Numbered from the stretch's first letter, positions 16,751-25,885 are shown. The stretch: 64,000 nt of DNA from Ignavibacteria bacterium (GCA_017303675.1 JAFLBX010000001.1:1933970-1997969); one strand, 5' to 3'. Numbers and translations: made by a program. The notes: generated from the sequence alone by a model not told the origin.

Positions 16751-16782
16751 TTTGAAACTCCTTCTAATTTTGGGTATATTTG
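16751..16782 (+). promoter_or_regulatory. Bacteroidota-type promoter
   Basis: TTTG (16751-16754), 20-base spacer, TATATTTG (16775-16782), a near-perfect match to TTTG-N19-TAnnTTTG. It drives the lipoprotein gene at 16853 and probably upp. Confidence 0.7.
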
Positions 16783-16852
16783 CAGATTATAATAAAAACA
16801 GAGGCGTCATATCCGCTGGGAATGGCGCATTTTAATACTGGAAAGGCATATA

Positions 16853-17869
16853 ATGCGTAAATATTTTATCCTGAACTTTATTCTTGCTGCTTTATTTATT
16901 TATGTTTACGGATGCGGTGAAAAAAAAGACGATAAAAAAACTGACGGAAATAATAATACAGAATTTGTAAAAAAAGACAGTATTACCGGCAAAGATGTTG
17001 TTACACTTAAATATCTCGTTAAAAAGGGTGATAAATTCTATTATAAGTTAGAGCAGAAAAATACCAGCTCAGAAAAATCACCTGCTACCGAAGATAAAGA
17101 AGTGAATATAGAAAACTCCATCAATTATTATTATTCCAAAGAAGTTGATAACGTAGAGCAGAGCGGTATTATCAGCTATAAGATAAATTTTGATTCCATC
17201 AATATTTTATCAAAGATGGGTGACCAGAGCAGGATATATAACTCCAACATTAACGATAGCAACAAACAGAGCCCGGAAGTTATTCCATACAACTCAATTA
17301 TCGGTACACCTTTCTATTTGAGAGTTAATAATTCAGGCAAAATTACAGAACTGTACGGAATGGAAACTGTTTACGGTAATATCTTTAAGGCACTTGGCGA
17401 TACACTTAAAGAAGCCGAAAAAGAACAGCTTAAACAGTCATTCAGTGAAACCATTAAAGAGCTGCTGCAAAAAGAGATGGTGGAATTCCCAACACCAACG
17501 ATGCCGATTGATTCAAGCTGGACCCGCACAAGCGATGTACCTATGATGGTGTTCGAAACAAAATCCAATGAAAAATACACACTCAAAGCCGTTGAAGACA
17601 GAAACGGTCAAAAAGTTGCAATTATTGACGGGCAGCTTGTAATAGAATTCAAGAACAAGGAAGTAAAAGAGCAGGGTATGACCGTTAAGATCGAAAAATC
17701 CGAAGCTTCCGGTTCAGGAAAGATAGAATTTAACTTAAGCAGGGGCTGTGTACAGAAAAAAGAATCAACTGTTAATGTTAAAATAGATATGAAGCTTTCT
17801 GCCCAGGGACAATCAGCAAATTCATCACAGGGCATAAGCACTACGTTTATTGTAACATTGATGAATTAA
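16853..17869 (+). CDS. DUF6263-like lipoprotein
   Basis: A 338-residue lipoprotein: the signal peptide ends at YGC (Cys21), followed by a Lys/Asp/Asn-rich linker and a large beta-rich domain. The opening VTLKYLVKKGDKFYYKLEQKN, the Ser/Glu-rich middle and a C-terminal strand pattern (GKIEFNLSRGCVQKKESTVNVKIDM) resemble DUF6263 proteins, which are secreted and of unknown function. I could not confirm the family without a search. It precedes upp by 7 bases and is probably cotranscribed with it, a pairing with no obvious functional reason. Confidence 0.65.
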   Translation: MRKYFILNFILAALFIYVYGCGEKKDDKKTDGNNNTEFVKKDSITGKDVVTLKYLVKKGDKFYYKLEQKNTSSEKSPATEDKEVNIENSINYYYSKEVDNVEQSGIISYKINFDSINILSKMGDQSRIYNSNINDSNKQSPEVIPYNSIIGTPFYLRVNNSGKITELYGMETVYGNIFKALGDTLKEAEKEQLKQSFSETIKELLQKEMVEFPTPTMPIDSSWTRTSDVPMMVFETKSNEKYTLKAVEDRNGQKVAIIDGQLVIEFKNKEVKEQGMTVKIEKSEASGSGKIEFNLSRGCVQKKESTVNVKIDMKLSAQGQSANSSQGISTTFIVTLMN

Positions 17870-17876
17870 AAAACCC

Positions 17877-18515
17877 ATGGCTTATAAAAACCTAATTGAG
17901 CTTTCTCACCCGCTTGTTAAGAGTTATATAACTAAAATAAGAGATAAAAATACTTCTTATTTTGAGTTCAGACAATATGTTGATAAACTCTCAGTACTGC
18001 TTGCCTACGAAGCAGGTAAAGAGCTTGGCTTAAAATCGCGAAAGATAAAAACACCGCTTGCGCCGTATAACGGCTCTGTGATAAAAGATGAGATCGTGCT
18101 AATGCCCATCTTAAGGGCGGGTTTAGGATTAATGACCGGCTTCTCGTCAATTTTCCCGGAAGCCAGGATAAGCCACCTCGGCGTTTTCCGTAACGAAGTT
18201 ACGCTGCAGCCTATAAGGTATTATTTTAAATTTCCCCGCCTAAGAGATAAAAAGAATTCTATTATATATATATTAGACCCCATGCTGGCAACAGGCGGAA
18301 GTATGTGTAGCGCAATTGATGAAGCAAAAAAAACCGGTGCCGGAAAGATCGTTGCAGCATGCCTGGTAGCTGCTCCTGAAGGTATAAAAGAAGTGCAGAA
18401 GTATCACAAGGATATTAAAATTTTCACCTGCGCAATTGATAAGAGGCTCAATAATAAAGGCTACATCGTACCCGGACTCGGTGATGCCGGCGATAGATTA
18501 TTCGGAACGCTGTGA
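17877..18515 (+). CDS. upp: Uracil phosphoribosyltransferase
   Basis: A 212-residue cytosolic enzyme that converts uracil and PRPP to UMP in pyrimidine salvage. Visible: the PRPP loop ILDPMLATGGSMCSAIDEAKK (about residues 127-147), the flexible-loop segment VLMPILRAGLGLMTG, and the uracil-binding C-terminus YIVPGLGDAGDRLFGT. Length and ends match the family, so the gene is intact. The ATG follows the upstream lipoprotein by 7 bases; a strong terminator follows. Confidence 0.95.
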   Translation: MAYKNLIELSHPLVKSYITKIRDKNTSYFEFRQYVDKLSVLLAYEAGKELGLKSRKIKTPLAPYNGSVIKDEIVLMPILRAGLGLMTGFSSIFPEARISHLGVFRNEVTLQPIRYYFKFPRLRDKKNSIIYILDPMLATGGSMCSAIDEAKKTGAGKIVAACLVAAPEGIKEVQKYHKDIKIFTCAIDKRLNNKGYIVPGLGDAGDRLFGTL

Positions 18516-18583
18516 TATTTAACCGGAATTTATTATTCCGCTATACCGTTTCAGATTCAAACGGCAGGAGCCGGAAAATTCTA

Positions 18584-18609
18584 AGGGGCTCTATAGCCCC
18601 TGTTTTTTT
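18584..18609 (+). terminator. Terminator after upp
   Basis: AGGGGCT-CTAT-AGCCCCT (18584-18601) followed by a T-rich run to 18609. Confidence 0.9.
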
Positions 18610-18665
18610 GAAAATTTTATTGTAATCCTGCATTATTAAATCACGATTTCTAATATTAAATTGAT

Positions 18666-20891
18666 TTGTTAAGCACACTATATAAAAAAAAGCTCGATGA
18701 TCTGCTGGCATTATGCAGGAGGAATATTGGCGAATTTAACGAAAAGCTCATAACTGATGCTTTTAAGTTCAGCCTTAACGCGCATAAACAGGATAAACGC
18801 GCCTCAGGCGAGCCTTTTATTATTCATCCCTACGAAGTTGCCTCAATTGTAGCAAAAGAAATTCCACTCGATGATATAACGGTCGCCTCAGCACTTCTGC
18901 ATGATGTGGTAGAAGATACCAAGTTCACTTATGAAGATGTTAAAGCAGAGTTCGGCGAAACTATCGCTGATATTGTTGACGGCGCTACCAAGATTGAAGG
19001 TATGTTCGAAAATTACGAAGCCAAGCAGGTGGAGAATTACCGAAAGATGCTGCTTTCCATGTCAAATGATATCCGTGTAATTCTTGTTAAGTTCGCTGAT
19101 AGGCTCCACAACATGAAGACACTTGAATACTTGAATCCCGAGCGCCAGGTTAGAATGGCGCGTGAGACTATGGAGATCTATGCGCCGCTGGCGCACAGGC
19201 TTGGTTTAAGCAGGGTTAAAACGGAATTTGAAGATATGGCGTTTAAATATCTTGACCGCCAGTTCTATAAGGAAATCTCAAAAAAAGTAATTGCAAAAAA
19301 ACGTGAACGCGAGAACTATGTAAATAAGTTCATACAGCCTATAAAAGCTGAGCTTGATAAAGAAGGTTTTAAGTATGAAATATCAGGCAGGGCTAAACAT
19401 CTTTACAGCATAGCTAAAAAAATGATATCCCGCGGCAAATCATTTGAAGAAATATATGACCTCTTTGCGGTCAGGATTATACTGGATACCGAGGAAAGAA
19501 ATGACTGCTTTACTGCCTACGGCATCGCTAGCGAAATTTACATTCCCGTGCCGGAAAGATTTAAAGATTATATCTCGCTTCCCAAACAGAACGGCTACCA
19601 GTCAATTCATACAACGCTTATCGGACCCGAAGGTAAAATGGTTGAGGTGCAGATCCGCACACGTGATATGCACGAAGTTGCTGAAAAAGGTGTTGCAGCC
19701 CACTGGAAGTATAAGGAAAATATCAGCACCAATGACAGACAGATGGAAGACTGGATAACCTGGATAAGAGAGCTCTTTGATACTACTTCCAAGGAATCCA
19801 CACCAAAACAGATTATGGAAGGCTTAAAGCTGAACCTTTACCAGGATGAAATATATGTATTCACTCCTAAAGGCGATCTGAAAATTTTGCCGGTCAATTC
19901 AACACCGGTGGATTTTGCATTCGATATCCACAGTGAAGTCGGCTATAAATGCATCGGTGCTAAAGTTAACGGAAAAATTGTACCGCTTGATTCAAAGCTT
20001 AAAAGCGGAGACCAGATCGAGGTGATTACCTCGAAAATTAAAAAACCTCACCAGGACTGGGAAAAATTCGTAGTTACTCATAAGGCAAAATCTGATATTC
20101 ATAAATATTTTAATAATGAGCGCAGGCTGAAAATTGAAGAAGGCAGGGAACAATGGCTTAAGAAGCTAAAGAAAATGAAGCTTAGCCTTTCTGAGGATGA
20201 AATGATAAAGCTGCTGCAAAGGCTTAAGTTCGAAAGCCTGCAGCATATGTATCTAAGCCTAGCAGAGAACAGGCTTACGACCGATGAGCTTTATGAGCTT
20301 GTTAAAGACCGTAATAAATTAATCAGCGGTGAAATAGTTTCACCTTGGGTTAAGCCTGTTGAAAAAGCAACAGCCCTTAAAGTAAAAGAAAATGAGCAAA
20401 GCCTGTTTGAAACATATATCAAAACGGCGCGCGGCGCTAAGAATAAGATTATTGCCGGTGGCGATGTAAAAGATCTGCTCTTCAGCTACGCTAACTGCTG
20501 CAATCCAATTCCCGGTGAAGATATAATAGGATTTATATCTAAAACAGAAGGTATTAAGATTCACAAAAAATCATGTAAAAATCTTTCTAACCTGTTCCTT
20601 TCCGATCCGCAAAGAATAATTGACGTGCAGTGGCCCGAAGAGGTTGAAGATGAGTTCTTTGTAGGTATAAAGATCAGCGGTGAAGACAGGCCCGGCATGC
20701 TGAATGAAATTACGAATGTAATTTCCGTTTACAGCAACACCAATATCAAAAGCGTAAGCATTGCTTCCAAAGGTTCGCTTTTTGACGGAACAGTTATCCT
20801 TATGGTTAAAAATATCACACATTTGAACGAGCTTATCGAAAAGATCAAAAATATTGAAGGTGTTTTTGAAGTAAAACGTTTTGAAGAGTAA
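18666..20891 (+). CDS. Bifunctional RelA/SpoT (p)ppGpp synthetase/hydrolase
   Basis: A 741-residue long Rel/SpoT protein. Domains in order: HD hydrolase (about residues 30-180; FIIHPYEVASIV, ALLHDVVEDT intact), synthetase (about 240-350; DYISLPKQNGYQSIHTT, VEVQIRTRDMHEVAEKGVAAHWKYKE), TGS (about 395-455; IYVFTPKGDLKILP), a helical/Cys region with NCCNPIPGEDIIGF, and a C-terminal ACT domain (about 662-738). Both catalytic domains retain their motifs, so it should make and degrade the alarmone. The start is TTG at 18666; no in-frame ATG fits the N-terminus of the family better. Confidence 0.95.
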   Translation: MLSTLYKKKLDDLLALCRRNIGEFNEKLITDAFKFSLNAHKQDKRASGEPFIIHPYEVASIVAKEIPLDDITVASALLHDVVEDTKFTYEDVKAEFGETIADIVDGATKIEGMFENYEAKQVENYRKMLLSMSNDIRVILVKFADRLHNMKTLEYLNPERQVRMARETMEIYAPLAHRLGLSRVKTEFEDMAFKYLDRQFYKEISKKVIAKKRERENYVNKFIQPIKAELDKEGFKYEISGRAKHLYSIAKKMISRGKSFEEIYDLFAVRIILDTEERNDCFTAYGIASEIYIPVPERFKDYISLPKQNGYQSIHTTLIGPEGKMVEVQIRTRDMHEVAEKGVAAHWKYKENISTNDRQMEDWITWIRELFDTTSKESTPKQIMEGLKLNLYQDEIYVFTPKGDLKILPVNSTPVDFAFDIHSEVGYKCIGAKVNGKIVPLDSKLKSGDQIEVITSKIKKPHQDWEKFVVTHKAKSDIHKYFNNERRLKIEEGREQWLKKLKKMKLSLSEDEMIKLLQRLKFESLQHMYLSLAENRLTTDELYELVKDRNKLISGEIVSPWVKPVEKATALKVKENEQSLFETYIKTARGAKNKIIAGGDVKDLLFSYANCCNPIPGEDIIGFISKTEGIKIHKKSCKNLSNLFLSDPQRIIDVQWPEEVEDEFFVGIKISGEDRPGMLNEITNVISVYSNTNIKSVSIASKGSLFDGTVILMVKNITHLNELIEKIKNIEGVFEVKRFEE

Positions 20892-20905
20892 GTTTAATTA
20901 TATAG

Positions 20906-20940
20906 ATATAAGACTAAATAAGTCTTATATTGTATTTTAA
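20906..20940 (+). terminator. Terminator after rel/spoT
   Basis: ATATAAGACT (20906-20915), loop AAATA, perfect complement AGTCTTATAT (20921-20930), then a T-rich stretch. Confidence 0.7.
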
Positions 20941-20960
20941 TTATTCTAAATTCCTGATTA

Positions 20961-21003
20961 TGATTTTTATCATAAAAGGTAACTACTATTATTAATATAT
21001 TTG
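20961..21003 (+). promoter_or_regulatory. CRP/FNR-like box and -7 element just upstream of the TolB-like gene
   Basis: TGAT-TTTT-ATCA (20961-20972; flanks extend the palindrome to TTATGATTTTTATCATAA) and TATATTTG (20996-21003). Centre-to--7 distance is 29.5 bp, so the box would sit near -41.5, the usual class II activator position, and no TTTG -33 is needed. The ATG begins only 6 bases after the -7 element, so the transcript may be leaderless or nearly so. Confidence 0.6.
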
Positions 21004-21008
21004 CAATT

Positions 21009-22091
21009 ATGAAAACAAAAATTACAATTTTATCTTTATTTTTCATCATTTTAAGCTTAGTGATATTGAGCTTTAATGATTCAAATGCTTTTAATGGCAA
21101 TTATTCCGGTTCAGATACACTTATCTATCCGCAGGAAAAGCATTTTAAGAACATGCAGATGCTGACCAACGGCGGAGAAAATGCCGAAGCGTATTTTTCC
21201 TTCGATGGCTCGAAGATTATCTTCCAGTCAACAGGTGAGTATGAGTGCGACCAGATCTTCATAATGAATACAGACGGCTCCGGGAAACATCTCGTAAGCA
21301 CAGGTAAGGGCAGAACCACCTGTTCATACTTTTACCCGGATGGTAAAAGTATATTATACGCTTCCACGCATTTAGGCGGCGATATGTGTCCCCAGAAACC
21401 GGATCATTCCAAAGGCTATGTGTGGGCGCTTTATTCAGATTATGAAATTTTTAAAGCAGGTGTTGATGGCTCTAACCCGGTTAAGCTTACCGATGTAAAA
21501 GGATATGATGCCGAAGCTACAATTTCACCCAAAGGTGATAAAATAATTTTTACATCAACCCGTAACGGTGATATTGACCTGTATTCAATGAATCTTGACG
21601 GTTCAAATGTGAAACAGCTTACAAATATAGCCGGATACGATGGAGGTGCATATTATTCCTATGACGGTACAATGATAGTTTTCCGCGCATCAAGATTCGA
21701 TGATCCTGCAAAATTAAAGGAATATCAGGACCTGCTGGCTGAAGGTCTTATAAGACCCGGGCAGCTTGAAATTTATGTAATGAATGCCGATGGTTCAAAT
21801 ATCCGCCAGGTAACAAACAATGGTGCGGCAAATTTCGGACCGTATTTTTTCCCTGATGGCAAAAGGATAATTTACTGCTCTAACCAGGGTGATCCCAAAG
21901 GCAGGAATTTTGATCTTTATATGATTAATGTGGACGGTACCGGAAATGAAAGAATAACATATAACGATACATTTGACGGCTTCCCAATGTTCTCACTTCA
22001 CGATGGCGGTAAAAAATTCGTTTTCTGTTCTAACCGCTTCAACGCAAAACAGGGTGAAACAAATGTATTTATTTGTGATTGGGTAGAGTAA
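21009..22091 (+). CDS. TolB-like beta-propeller protein (PD40 repeats), exported
   Basis: A 360-residue secreted protein: signal peptide to about residue 27 (SNA-F), then repeated WD40-like PD40 units such as AYFSFDGSKIIFQS, ISPKGDKIIFTSTRNGDIDLYSMNLDG, YFFPDGKRIIYCSN and FSLHDGGKKFVFCSNR. These form a six- or seven-blade propeller like the C-terminal part of TolB. There is no TolB N-terminal domain and no tol-pal neighbour, so I do not name it tolB. It probably binds protein or sugar in the periplasm or outside. A perfect CRP/FNR-like box lies 37 bases before the ATG. Confidence 0.8.
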   Translation: MKTKITILSLFFIILSLVILSFNDSNAFNGNYSGSDTLIYPQEKHFKNMQMLTNGGENAEAYFSFDGSKIIFQSTGEYECDQIFIMNTDGSGKHLVSTGKGRTTCSYFYPDGKSILYASTHLGGDMCPQKPDHSKGYVWALYSDYEIFKAGVDGSNPVKLTDVKGYDAEATISPKGDKIIFTSTRNGDIDLYSMNLDGSNVKQLTNIAGYDGGAYYSYDGTMIVFRASRFDDPAKLKEYQDLLAEGLIRPGQLEIYVMNADGSNIRQVTNNGAANFGPYFFPDGKRIIYCSNQGDPKGRNFDLYMINVDGTGNERITYNDTFDGFPMFSLHDGGKKFVFCSNRFNAKQGETNVFICDWVE

Positions 22092-22400
22092 AATAATCCT
22101 GAGCGAAGCGAAGGATCTCAATCGGTTTGTAGTGCAATCTGTTTTTAAGTCCCCGCAGAGTCTCTTCGCAGAAGGACTCTGCGATAAATGTTGCTTTTCG
22201 TTGGAGTGCATTGACTGTGTCAATGCTATAACATGACCCCTTGGGGTCACATATTTATAGAAAAAATTAAAAGCCATAAACCGACTCCGAAGGAGTCGCA
22301 CATTAAACAAGAATAGAACATCAAAATCCCGAAGGGATGAAATTATTGTAACAAATCGGCAAAACAAAAATCTAAAACCCCGAAGGGGTGATACTAAAAT
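22092..22400. repeat. Intergenic array of six palindromes before the M28 peptidase
   Basis: No gene. In order: ATCCT...AGGAT element at 22096-22115 (CTGAGCGAAG family), CGCAGAGTC/GACTCTGCG (22154-22183), GCATTGAC-TGT-GTCAATGC (22208-22226), TGACCCC-TT-GGGGTCA (22234-22249), CGACTCC-GAA-GGAGTCG (22282-22298), ATCCC-GAA-GGGAT (22326-22338), ACCCC-GAA-GGGGT (22377-22389). Stems differ but most loops read GAA or a pair, as expected of a family maintained by compensating changes. The last ends 11 bases before the peptidase ATG. Confidence 0.75.
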
Positions 22401-24185
22401 ATGAACACAAAAATAAAATTACTTTCCGCATCATTATTGGTTATTCTGTTTGCGGCATTTGTAAATCCATCGGATAATGACCCGAAGATCACATCTGGCG
22501 AGATATCAGACCACATCAAATACCTCGCAAGCGATGAGCTTGCCGGCCGTTTCCCGGGTACTAATGGTGACAAACTTACAGTAGAATATATTACCAATGA
22601 ATTTGAAGAATACGGTATAAAACCGGCCGGTGAAAAAGGATACCTGCAGCCATTTGATTATATCAGCGAAATTAAGCTCGGAACAGGGAACTCAGTATCC
22701 TTTGGTAACGGAGAAGTTTTAAAAGGAGCAGGTGAGGAATTCACACCGGTTTATCTAAGCTCAAACGGCTCCGCAGAAGGTAATATGGTTTTTGTGGGCT
22801 ATGGCATAAACGCGCCGGAGCTGAATTACAATGATTATGCGGGAATTGATCTTAAAGGTAAAATTGCAGTTATGCTTATGTTCTCACCGGGATACAACAA
22901 TCCCCACGATAACCCGTTCAGCAAGTATGAACGCCTGCGCGTTAAATGCGCTGCAGCAAAAGAGCAGGGTGCTGCAGGAATAATAGTTATTAAAGGCCCC
23001 GAAACAGGGGAAGAGGACCTGATAAAACTCAGAATGTCCGGACCCGGCGAAAATATAGAGCTGCCTGTTATGAACATGAAGCGGGTTTATATTGAATCAT
23101 TTTTAAAGGATAAAAAACTTTCTCAAATACAAAAAGAAATTGACAGTCTGCGTACACCTCAGTCATTTGAGCTTGGCCAAACCGCCCGGATAAAAACAGA
23201 CCTCACAAGGATCAAAGCCGAAACAAATAATGTTATCGGTATGATTGAAGGCGGCGACCCGGCATTAAAAAATGAATATATCCTGATAGGCGCGCATATG
23301 GATCATCTGGGTGACGGATTAAAATACGGTTCATTGCATGATAGCCATGCGGCTGAAATTCACAACGGCGCTGATGACAACGCCTCCGGCGTAGCCGGCA
23401 TTTTGGAGCTGGCTGAATACTATGCTAATAATAAAAAGAGCCTGAAACGCAGCGTTATATTTATGACCTTCAGCGGCGAAGAAGCCGGCTTGATAGGCTC
23501 CGCTTACTTTACCAAAAGCGAGCTGATGAAGAAATACAACATTGTTTCAATGATAAATCTTGATATGGTAGGCAGGCTTACCGATAAAAAGCTTACCATA
23601 GGCGGTACCGGCACATCATCTATCTGGCAGGGTCTTCTTGATTCATTAAACAAAACATATAATTTTACCGCAGCTTATAATAAAGATGGATTCGGACCCA
23701 GTGACCATGCCAGCTTTTATGCAAAGGATATTCCGGTATTGTTTTTCTTCACCGGCTTGCATAAGGATTACCACAAACCTAGCGATGATTGGGAACACAT
23801 TAATTCCGCAGGCGAAGCCGATATACTTAATATGGTCGTTTCAATCGTAAATTATATTAATGCGCAGCCGGTAAAACCGGATTTCATAAAGGTTGCCGAA
23901 GAGAAGAAAGAAACCAATATGGGTTTCCGTGTTACTTTAGGGGTTATCCCTGATTACTCCAGCACCAAAGAAGGCCTGGAGCTTTCCGGTGTGAAAGCCG
24001 GCGGCATTGCTGAAAAAGCGGGTTTAATGGCTGGGGATATCATTACAAAACTCGGTCAGTATGAAATAAAAAATATATATGATTACACCGATGCTCTCAC
24101 TAAATTCAAGCCCGGGGAAGAAGCTGATGTAACCTATCTCCGCGGAACTGAATCTAAAACCGTGAGGATCACTTTCGCTAAGTAA
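22401..24185 (+). CDS. Secreted M28 family metallopeptidase with PA and PDZ domains
   Basis: A 594-residue exported zinc aminopeptidase. Signal peptide to about residue 22; a PA-type insert follows (about 120-230); the M28 catalytic domain has all five metal-binding motifs: GAHMDHLG (~297), GADDNASG (~323), FSGEEAGLIG (~358), NLDMVGR (~386) and YHKPSDDWEHIN (~456). A C-terminal PDZ domain (about 515-594) includes GGIAEKAGLMAGDIITKLG. It likely trims N-terminal residues from peptides in the periplasm or outside the cell. Complete, single-gene transcript with a terminator downstream. Confidence 0.93.
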   Translation: MNTKIKLLSASLLVILFAAFVNPSDNDPKITSGEISDHIKYLASDELAGRFPGTNGDKLTVEYITNEFEEYGIKPAGEKGYLQPFDYISEIKLGTGNSVSFGNGEVLKGAGEEFTPVYLSSNGSAEGNMVFVGYGINAPELNYNDYAGIDLKGKIAVMLMFSPGYNNPHDNPFSKYERLRVKCAAAKEQGAAGIIVIKGPETGEEDLIKLRMSGPGENIELPVMNMKRVYIESFLKDKKLSQIQKEIDSLRTPQSFELGQTARIKTDLTRIKAETNNVIGMIEGGDPALKNEYILIGAHMDHLGDGLKYGSLHDSHAAEIHNGADDNASGVAGILELAEYYANNKKSLKRSVIFMTFSGEEAGLIGSAYFTKSELMKKYNIVSMINLDMVGRLTDKKLTIGGTGTSSIWQGLLDSLNKTYNFTAAYNKDGFGPSDHASFYAKDIPVLFFFTGLHKDYHKPSDDWEHINSAGEADILNMVVSIVNYINAQPVKPDFIKVAEEKKETNMGFRVTLGVIPDYSSTKEGLELSGVKAGGIAEKAGLMAGDIITKLGQYEIKNIYDYTDALTKFKPGEEADVTYLRGTESKTVRITFAK

Positions 24186-24618
24186 AATATAATAAATATT
24201 GTTTTTGTAGAGACGATCCGTCTTGCCAATTCAACGGCATAACGGGTCGTCTTTTTTTAATGCGAATAATTCTCACTTTTGTCATTCTGAGCGAACGAAG
24301 TGAGTGAAGAATCTAGACGAGAATTATAAATTTAACGATTGTTATGAGCTAACGATAAGTACAAATATATATATGCAGATTTATTGCTTTGCTTATTTAT
24401 CAATTAAAGATTATTTCATTTCACAGATTCACTGTATATCCAAGATATTCCGTTGGATTCCCGCCTTTTCGGGAATGACAATGAAATCTTAGTCGGAGAT
24501 TTATTATAACCCAACAAAAAAAGGAGCCTTTAAGCTCCTTTTCTTTTTTGCCTTTTTGCGTTCAAGAAATCCCGTAGGGATTTCGCAGTCCCGCCAAAGG
24601 CGGGATCACACTCATCGT
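24186..24618. repeat. Intergenic region rich in terminators and REP-like elements
   Basis: No gene. Terminator AGACGATCCGT/ACGGGTCGTCT plus T-run (24211-24258) for the peptidase. CTGAGCGAAC-type repeat (24281-24314). REP-like ATTCCCG-CCTTTT-CGGGAAT followed by GACA (24457-24480). Bidirectional terminator AAAAGGAGC/GCTCCTTTT (24519-24542) flanked by A- and T-tracts, serving both convergent genes. Two adjacent hairpins, AAATCCC-GTA-GGGATTT (24567-24583) and TCCCGCC-AAA-GGCGGGA (24589-24605), next to the DUF4920 stop codon. Confidence 0.75.
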
Positions 24619-25119
24619 TTATTTCAATATCTTTATCCCTGTCGCTAAGATCCTGTACATCTTCTGCGGACCCACTACTAAATTCGGGTCAGTACCTGCT
24701 TCTTCAGCAAAATGTTTTGCCTGGTCTTCGGTAATTTCCTTTACTGAAAATACGCCTTCAACTACTGCAACCTTGCCGGTAATATCCATTTCTTTCGGCA
24801 TTATGAATTTATGCAGCGTCAAAGCGCGGATATTGTTTGTACCATCGCTCAAGACTGTCCAGCATCCGCCTGAACGGCACAGTTCAGACATATTACCTTT
24901 TAACACAACAGTTTTCCCCGAAAATCCAGCAGTATCAGCGTAAATATCAGCAATTGAAAGTATCCTGGCATCAGCGGTTATATCTGCGCCGTATAAAGTG
25001 CCGTCACTAAGCTCTTTGGCTTCAACTTTTTCGCCTTCCTTTTTGTTATCATCCTGTGCATTAACAGAAAGTGTAATAAATAATATTACAATTGGTAATA
25101 TAAATTTTATGTATTTCAT
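24619..25119 (-). CDS. DUF4920 protein, exported
   Basis: A 166-residue protein with signal peptide (cleavage near VNAQ, residue 21), an acidic/lysine linker, and a DUF4920 domain: VVLKGNMSELCRSGGCWTVLSDG (about 75-97) carries the conserved C-x4-GCW motif, and GKVAVVEGVFSVKEI follows. DUF4920 resembles OB-fold periplasmic proteins; the conserved Cys pair may bind metal or form a disulphide. Function unknown. A TATTTTTG -7-like element at 25151-25158 (minus) would give a leader of about 27 bases. Confidence 0.8.
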   Translation of the reverse strand: MKYIKFILPIVILFITLSVNAQDDNKKEGEKVEAKELSDGTLYGADITADARILSIADIYADTAGFSGKTVVLKGNMSELCRSGGCWTVLSDGTNNIRALTLHKFIMPKEMDITGKVAVVEGVFSVKEITEDQAKHFAEEAGTDPNLVVGPQKMYRILATGIKILK

Positions 25120-25248
25120 TGTATAAATTGAGTTAGTTTAAATGTACCTGCAAAAATACAGAGAAAACTGTGATTTTGGAATGGTAAAAATATGTCATCA
25201 TCTTAATCCTCATCCTTAAAGAGGGAAAACTGGAAGGCACACATATCA

Positions 25249-25282
25249 CACTCCCCCATTAAGTGGGAGCTGGAGGGGGTCA
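25249..25282. repeat. C/G-rich REP-like element, copy 1
   Basis: CTCCCCC-ATTAA-GTGGGAG followed by CTGGAGGGGGT: a hairpin with a G-rich 3' extension that can pair with the same C-run. The same layout recurs at 30835, 43717 and 63550. Confidence 0.75.
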
Positions 25283-25327
25283 CTTGTAAACACAAAATAC
25301 TTTTACTTACGTATAATCTGCTGTATC

Positions 25328-25885
25328 TCAAAAAAACACCACACCTATCGTTGCAAACGGATTATGATAGTATTCATCATATCGGGCTTCACGTATTGCC
25401 GGCATCTGAATTCCCGCTGAGAGCGAAACATACTTGTTTAATCTGTACAAATAATTCAAACCCACAAACACTGAAACAATTCCTGCTCTTTTGTTTACTG
25501 CAAAAAAGCATAGTCCTAAATTTACACTTAAACTGTGTTGTTTAATTTTCAGAGGTAAAAAAGTTATACCCAACTGCAAATAAGGCGCTGTTCCCCCGAG
25601 ATCATTATTTAGTTTTAAATTTCCGAAAGCTGCTCTGAGATATATTCTTTTATCATACAGATTTATATGACTGTAGATCCACCAGCCATGATAGAAATAT
25701 TTCTTCTCCTTCAAAGGTATGGCGGGACCGAATTCCAGCCCAACCTGAAAGGGGAGGTCTGATAACGAATTATTGCCCTTCATTTCAGCGGACTTGTTGA
25801 AACTCACTATACTTTCCTGTGAATACACAGTAATAAACAGACCTGCGAGAATAAAATAAAATAACCCGGCAAATTTTATATTCAT
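25328..25885 (-). CDS. Small outer-membrane beta-barrel candidate
   Basis: A 185-residue protein with a signal peptide (cleavage near VYSQ, residue 22) and a mature part of alternating hydrophobic strands ending in an aromatic residue (ATIGVVFF), which fits an eight-stranded outer-membrane barrel. LPFQVGLEFGPAI and a final GIQMPAIREARYDEY stretch resemble the start and end of the protein at 48078, so the two look like distant paralogues. It lies 5 bases downstream of a T9SS cargo gene on the same strand and is probably cotranscribed. No named family recognised. Confidence 0.6.
   Translation of the reverse strand: MNIKFAGLFYFILAGLFITVYSQESIVSFNKSAEMKGNNSLSDLPFQVGLEFGPAIPLKEKKYFYHGWWIYSHINLYDKRIYLRAAFGNLKLNNDLGGTAPYLQLGITFLPLKIKQHSLSVNLGLCFFAVNKRAGIVSVFVGLNYLYRLNKYVSLSAGIQMPAIREARYDEYYHNPFATIGVVFF

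Noticed and set aside
21009-22091. Naming the propeller protein tolB
   Set aside because: It has no TolB N-terminal domain and no tol-pal neighbours; PD40 propellers are widespread.
22154-22389. CRISPR array or riboswitch upstream of the M28 peptidase
   Set aside because: Stem sequences differ and spacing is irregular, unlike CRISPR; no conserved riboswitch core was recognised.
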